9,701 nt of DNA from an uncultured Bacteroidota bacterium (GTDB lineage: Bacteria; Bacteroidota; Rhodothermia; Rhodothermales; UBA10348): the NCBI GenBank assembly GCA_937893205.1, contig CALBJU010000238.1, positions 1 through 9,701 on the forward strand, in the 5' to 3' direction. The position numbers and the translations under genes are program-made. Positions 5,937-9,701 of the stretch are shown here, piece by piece. How positions within the stretch are numbered: position 1 is the first letter of the stretch; every line of letters begins with the position of its first letter. The notes below the pieces were generated by a model. The model was not told the DNA's origin. It did not search any database and saw only the letters and a list, made by a program, of their open reading frames with translations.

Positions 5937-8834
5937 CTACTCCTCCCGAACGTCCGAAATGAACTTCCATTGTTTGTCATCAACCCGGTAGGCATATGTC
6001 ATACTGAAGTCGAAGTCGAAGTGGTGGAACAGGCGAAACTTCACGCCGAGGCCGGCGCCAACACTCGAAATATTATCGGGGGTATCATTGGCGCGATGCA
6101 GGTATTCGGCAATGCCAAACACGTATATCGCTCTTAAGAACGCAGGAATGGTCACCCAGCCGTTATCTGGATACACGACTGGCTGAACGACCCGAAGTCC
6201 GTAGCGCAGGAAGGTGTCATCGTTCAGAAAGGAATTGCTCCAACCAATCGGCTTGAAGAAATCGAGTCCGAAGATTGAGGCGTTGTTCTGGTGCAGAAGT
6301 CCTGCATTCAGGCGGATGCCGGTGTTGAAGCACTGCAATAATGGCAGGTAGACATTGCCCAATAACACCCAGCCCTGGCGTGTATCTCCAAGATCATTTG
6401 TCAGCTCAAAGTCTCCAAACCAACTGAGAGTCTGTCCGGAAGAGGGGATGATATCGCGCGGATTGCGGAGCACGCGGCGGCCGAAAAAGAATGCAGGAAG
6501 CAGCGTCAATTGGCTGGAGGTACCCCGAATCACGTTCAGATCATCATCGAGGAACCGTTCAGAGCGTCTGCTAAGAGCAATCGAACTGATAAAGCTGGTT
6601 CGATCTACGTTTTGCTCTATGGTGAACGGAAGCAGAATCGAGGCCTCAAGGCTGGTCCTCTCTCGAATGAATCTCTGGCCGGTATTTCCGTCGATTACCG
6701 TCGAGGGTCTCCTCTCCAACTTCAATCCGGGTCGGAACGCAAACAATCCCGTCTGAATGCCGACCTCACCCCAGATCCGGTTCTTCTGCAAGACCCCTTC
6801 GGCGTGATAGGCAATTCGCTGAAGAGGATCCGTGCCCTGAAGCGCCACTCCGATTCCGAATCCCAGTCTCGCGTCCAGTTCATTATCTCTGGCCTTATCC
6901 AGATAAGCCGTGGGATAGATCATTCTTGGAGAGAGGCGATGCCATGCGTGGTAGGTCTTGTCCTGACCAACCAGGCCCTGATTCGCCACGTCTTGACTCA
7001 CCGGCGAATCGTCGGAAGACCTGTTGATCTTTTCCTCCCAATCCGTTGTCCACGTGTAGTTTGCCTCATCTCGGTTAATCGATACATGAAAGGGTCCTGG
7101 AAACGGCGCCACTTTCAAATCGAACCGCTGATCCTCGTACTCGATGTAGACGATTTGATCTCCGCTCGGAGAGACTTGACCTTCCATGGCCGTATAGAGC
7201 ACGTTAGTGACCTGAGAAATCTGCTCAGTATGTGCATCAAGTACATACACATTCAGAATCCCCGTCCGATCAGACGTAAACGAAAAGTATCTGCCTGACG
7301 CACTCCAGGAGCCGTCGTAGATGGAGGAATTCGGAAAACCAATCCAGGGATTCATTTTCCAATCGTCGGTCGAGGAATCAATGAGAAACACGGCCTGATG
7401 CCCTTCCACATTGACTATCACTGCCAGCGAGTCGGAGCCAGGTCTCGGCATCAGACTTGCGAAATTGCTGCGAGCATAAGCCAGCTTTTCACCTCTGATG
7501 GTACTTGCTCCGATCTCAACGATCCGATTGAACTGTCCTACAGACTGCAGCGCGACGACCGCTCCACCATTCAAGCGGACAGGATTGTAGGTGTGATCTG
7601 AGCCTAAGATTCGATGCTCTGTGCCGGATGATATATCTAGAGAATAGGAGTGGGATGTCTTGACGGCACGTGTGTACGGATGCTCATCGTATCTCGAGTA
7701 CAAAATGCTTGGTCGGTGCTGTTCAAGGTGGAAAAAGGCATCATCTGTGATCTCGTTGCGGGATATGCTGGTCTTCTTACCGTTTGTCGAAACCTTCCGA
7801 AATCCCCTTGACAGATTGTAGCCGAGGGAGAATACCACCCACGTCGAGTCAGATATCCACTGAGGCTTCCGGCTTATCTCTCCTTTTCTACCTACAACTA
7901 ATCTGCTCGAGGATCGGTCGCCGATAGACGCTTCGAGGGCGGTCTCTCTTAGTTCGTACCAGTTTTCAAAACGCTGTTGCACTTTCCCGGGAGATTCTCT
8001 TGTGGCGTATCTCAGGCTGGCGCCGAATCCCAGAATCGGAAGATTTTGCTGCCAGTTGAAGATTCTGGCGACTCCAGCCTTTCCGTAGGTCTGAATGAAG
8101 AACTGCGTGAATAGCGCCCCTCCCTTGTAAAATCTGTCAAATGGACGGGTGTAAGAGGGCTGTTCGAGCATTTGCGAAAGCGTCCAGCCCTTGCCGGCGT
8201 TCATACCGGCCCTCGCTTGCATGAGGAAGAAGGGATGATTCAGCCTGCCAGCCCCTGCGGGGACCTGACTCTCCCGAAAGACCGCCAGCCCCTCTGTAAA
8301 GCCTGGAGGAATGAACAGATTTATGGCTCGAGCGAAGTCTGGCGAGAAGAAGCGGATGGCGCCCACAAGACTCTTGGACTTTGTAAACTCGGCTTGAACT
8401 GCGTGAACCAGCTCATGGGTTGTCACCAGTTGGGTCCAAGACTCATGTCGAAGCGACAATCCCCTTCCCCGCAATGCTACAGTCTCAATCTCTGACTTGA
8501 ACGGAAACGGAGTCAGGTAGCCATTACCAGCGTCGCTGTAGTTATTCAGGATGACTGTGAGACCAAAATCAGAGGACGTACCAAGCAGTAGTTGGGATGC
8601 CGGCATGGTCTCAATGAGAGCCTTCAGGGTCTCCCTGGCTTGGTTGCGAGCACCCTCTTGATAGATTACTTCGTGATTACCCCGCGTCATCACCCGGTAG
8701 TTCACCCCCGGAGGGCGGTAAACGACATTATACAGAGCGACGATCTGCCCAGAGGCCTTTTCGACAGAGAGTCCGCAGATGGGAAGGGCCAGAATGATCA
8801 AAAGGGAGATGGAACGAATTGCGGCTCGCGTCAC
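5937..8834 (-). CDS. Exported zinc metalloprotease with TolB-like propeller and C-terminal outer-membrane barrel
   Basis: This 965-residue protein has three visible parts after a signal peptide (1-29, ending KASGQ). First is a gluzincin-type (MA-like) protease domain with TTHELVHAVQAE, giving zinc ligands His140 and His144 and catalytic Glu141, and FTEGLAVF with third ligand Glu181, 37 residues on. Second is a repeat region, about 310-585, with propeller blades such as KPQWISDSTWVVFS, SWSASGRYFSFTSDRTG and GQVSPSGDQIVYIEYE, typical of TolB-like propellers. Third, about 640-965, are alternating strands such as ARLGFGIGVAL, IRLNAGLL and SVGAGLGVKFRLFHHFDFDFSMTYAYR, which read as an outer-membrane barrel. 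The protein is probably anchored in the outer membrane with the protease in the periplasm or at the surface. The GTG start at 8834 overlaps the upstream stop (GTGA), implying translational coupling. The substrate is unknown. Confidence 0.85.
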   Translation of the reverse strand: MTRAAIRSISLLIILALPICGLSVEKASGQIVALYNVVYRPPGVNYRVMTRGNHEVIYQEGARNQARETLKALIETMPASQLLLGTSSDFGLTVILNNYSDAGNGYLTPFPFKSEIETVALRGRGLSLRHESWTQLVTTHELVHAVQAEFTKSKSLVGAIRFFSPDFARAINLFIPPGFTEGLAVFRESQVPAGAGRLNHPFFLMQARAGMNAGKGWTLSQMLEQPSYTRPFDRFYKGGALFTQFFIQTYGKAGVARIFNWQQNLPILGFGASLRYATRESPGKVQQRFENWYELRETALEASIGDRSSSRLVVGRKGEISRKPQWISDSTWVVFSLGYNLSRGFRKVSTNGKKTSISRNEITDDAFFHLEQHRPSILYSRYDEHPYTRAVKTSHSYSLDISSGTEHRILGSDHTYNPVRLNGGAVVALQSVGQFNRIVEIGASTIRGEKLAYARSNFASLMPRPGSDSLAVIVNVEGHQAVFLIDSSTDDWKMNPWIGFPNSSIYDGSWSASGRYFSFTSDRTGILNVYVLDAHTEQISQVTNVLYTAMEGQVSPSGDQIVYIEYEDQRFDLKVAPFPGPFHVSINRDEANYTWTTDWEEKINRSSDDSPVSQDVANQGLVGQDKTYHAWHRLSPRMIYPTAYLDKARDNELDARLGFGIGVALQGTDPLQRIAYHAEGVLQKNRIWGEVGIQTGLFAFRPGLKLERRPSTVIDGNTGQRFIRERTSLEASILLPFTIEQNVDRTSFISSIALSRRSERFLDDDLNVIRGTSSQLTLLPAFFFGRRVLRNPRDIIPSSGQTLSWFGDFELTNDLGDTRQGWVLLGNVYLPLLQCFNTGIRLNAGLLHQNNASIFGLDFFKPIGWSNSFLNDDTFLRYGLRVVQPVVYPDNGWVTIPAFLRAIYVFGIAEYLHRANDTPDNISSVGAGLGVKFRLFHHFDFDFSMTYAYRVDDKQWKFISDVREE

Positions 8835-9568
8835 AGAACAAATTGGATTGGTGTGGCCTCTGTCGGAGCCACCAAGATATCACCCTTTGTAACGAGACTC
8901 CCTTCAAACGGCGTTTCCAGATTAGATTCAGTATGCAGTAATCCGTCGACCGTCGCCGCCACCTCGGCCATACGTCCTGCCGCCGCTTCCACTGTGCCCA
9001 ATACATCGAAGGAGCTTCGAACATTGCGTTCGGTGACCGTTGTCATGCCAAATTCGATGGGCCACTGCTGCTCCTTCAGGAATGAAATCGAATTATCAAC
9101 TGCGTTCTGGGCGTCGTGGGGTACATCAGTGTGATCCGAGTAGACTTCAATCCGGCCGGCAGGAATCCTGTCTTGAAGCTGAGGGCCGCCAACTATTACA
9201 TACACGTCGTAGGTACCGGCCGATTCAATCGTTGGCGTGGGAAGAAATATTCCGGGTCGGGCTGGTTGATCGACGGTCAGAGAATCCGAATCTCCGGTAG
9301 CAGATTGCCACAATAGAGTCAGGGATCCCTCTGTTACGGGACTGAAATCGTCGAGGCGTGTGACGTGAACGGCCCAGACATCGGACTGCACGCCGGCTTC
9401 CATGGACGGGTGCTCAAAAAAGAGCTCTGATTGGTCCGTCCAGACCGTTACCGCGCTCCCGGGATGATCGTGCTCGATGGGTTGGTCTGGTGGAGCAGAG
9501 GAACAGGACGCGAGAATCAGTGACCCAAATACAAGGTATTTTGCCAAAATAAGGGTCGGGGGTTTCAA
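8831..9568 (-). CDS. CusB-like efflux adaptor lipoprotein, C-terminally truncated
   Basis: The protein has 245 residues and starts with a lipoprotein signal ending LASC (Cys22). A short His-containing linker (EHDHP, 32-36) leads to AVTVWTDQSELFFEHP and DVWAVHVTRLDDFSPVTEGS, the N-terminal domain typical of RND metal-efflux periplasmic adaptors of the CusB/CzcB type. SFLKEQQWPIEFGMTTV (162-178) and DVLGTVEAAAGRMAEVAATVDGLL (188-211 or so) enter the barrel and first lipoyl half. The protein then ends at residue 245, shortly after SLVTKGDILVA, where relatives of about 400 residues continue with a helical hairpin, second lipoyl half, barrel and membrane-proximal domain. No remnant of these or of a pump follows, so it is probably not a working pump adaptor. 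The start is TTG at 9568; a TTG at 9547 would give MAKYLVFG and the same lipobox. No in-frame ATG follows the stop at 9634-9632. Confidence 0.78.
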   Translation of the reverse strand: MKPPTLILAKYLVFGSLILASCSSAPPDQPIEHDHPGSAVTVWTDQSELFFEHPSMEAGVQSDVWAVHVTRLDDFSPVTEGSLTLLWQSATGDSDSLTVDQPARPGIFLPTPTIESAGTYDVYVIVGGPQLQDRIPAGRIEVYSDHTDVPHDAQNAVDNSISFLKEQQWPIEFGMTTVTERNVRSSFDVLGTVEAAAGRMAEVAATVDGLLHTESNLETPFEGSLVTKGDILVAPTEATPIQFVL

Positions 9569-9669
9569 TCGAACGTGATCGCTAGGTGTGTTGAGGAAGG
9601 TGAAACGATGCGATTCATGGATTGATTCGATCTACCAAAGCGTAATAACGGTGCGGCGATTCTACTGCG

Positions 9670-9691
9670 CCTCCATTGCACCTCCAATGCG
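9670..9691. repeat. Two tandem imperfect 11-bp repeats upstream of the adaptor lipoprotein gene
   Basis: CCTCCATTGCA and CCTCCAATGCG are adjacent, match at nine of eleven positions and lie about 100-120 bp before the adaptor start. One helical turn between copies is the usual layout of OmpR-type response-regulator half-sites, which often control metal-efflux operons, but no such regulator is visible and the window ends here. The rest of 9569-9701 holds no gene I can support. Confidence 0.25.
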
Positions 9692-9701
9692 CTATGTGTT
9701 C

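Noticed and set aside
5914..5937. GCGGT/ACCGC repeat at the end of the metalloprotease gene as a terminator
   Set aside because: Five-base arms with a 14-base loop and no U tract are too weak for an intrinsic terminator.
6510..7298. 262-codon plus-strand open frame opposite the metalloprotease gene
   Set aside because: It is basic, lacks domain or motif character and is fully antisense to a well-supported coding sequence.
9662..9676. Tiny leader ORF (ATG GAG GCG CAG TAG, minus strand) after a GGAGG tract, in the adaptor frame
   Set aside because: Four codons are too few to support; a second in-frame TAG follows, and the GGAGG belongs to the 11-bp repeat.

Overview
The window looks like chromosomal DNA from a free-living Gram-negative bacterium of the Bacteroidota/Rhodothermota side of the FCB group. 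The evidence is a DUF4835 (PorD-like) secreted protein, an S46 dipeptidyl-peptidase, two lipoproteins with Sec/SPII signals, two outer-membrane barrel-type proteins, a tRNA without an encoded CCA, and the absence of clear Shine-Dalgarno sequences before any of the genes, which is common in Bacteroidota. The lineage is an inference from gene content; no rRNA or other marker gene is present.

Left part (1-3780). The start of a patatin-like phospholipase gene runs leftward off the window edge. It is divergent from a compact alkaline-phosphatase-superfamily enzyme related to cofactor-independent phosphoglycerate mutase, and the two share an intergenic region with a perfect 6-5-6 inverted repeat. 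The mutase-like gene converges on, and overlaps by 45 bp, a large S46 peptidase gene (DPP7-type, predicted lipoprotein). The S46 gene stands head to head with tRNA-Leu(UAG), only 43 bp apart. A strong 10-bp-stem hairpin separates the tRNA from the convergent DUF4835 gene and probably ends transcription from both sides.

Middle (3780-5880). The DUF4835/PorD-like gene is divergent from what reads as a frameshifted and 3'-truncated outer-membrane barrel gene, loosely PorV-like. The barrel remnant runs into the 3' end of an orphan BlaI/MecI-type repressor gene. A composite nested dyad lies directly before the repressor and is a candidate autoregulatory operator.

Right part (5880-9701). A leftward gene pair is joined by a GTGA start/stop overlap. 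The first gene encodes a short lipoprotein that matches only the N-terminal part of CusB-like metal-efflux adaptor proteins. The second encodes a 965-residue protein with an exported zinc-metalloprotease domain (HExxH...E), a TolB-like propeller and a C-terminal outer-membrane barrel. The BlaI-type gene follows 73 bp downstream on the same strand. There is no pump gene or M56 sensor protease in the window.

The most unusual items are the protease-propeller-barrel fusion coupled to a truncated adaptor, the orphan BlaI with its composite dyad, and the decayed barrel gene beside the PorD-like gene. No CRISPR array, insertion sequence, transposase or phage gene was seen.
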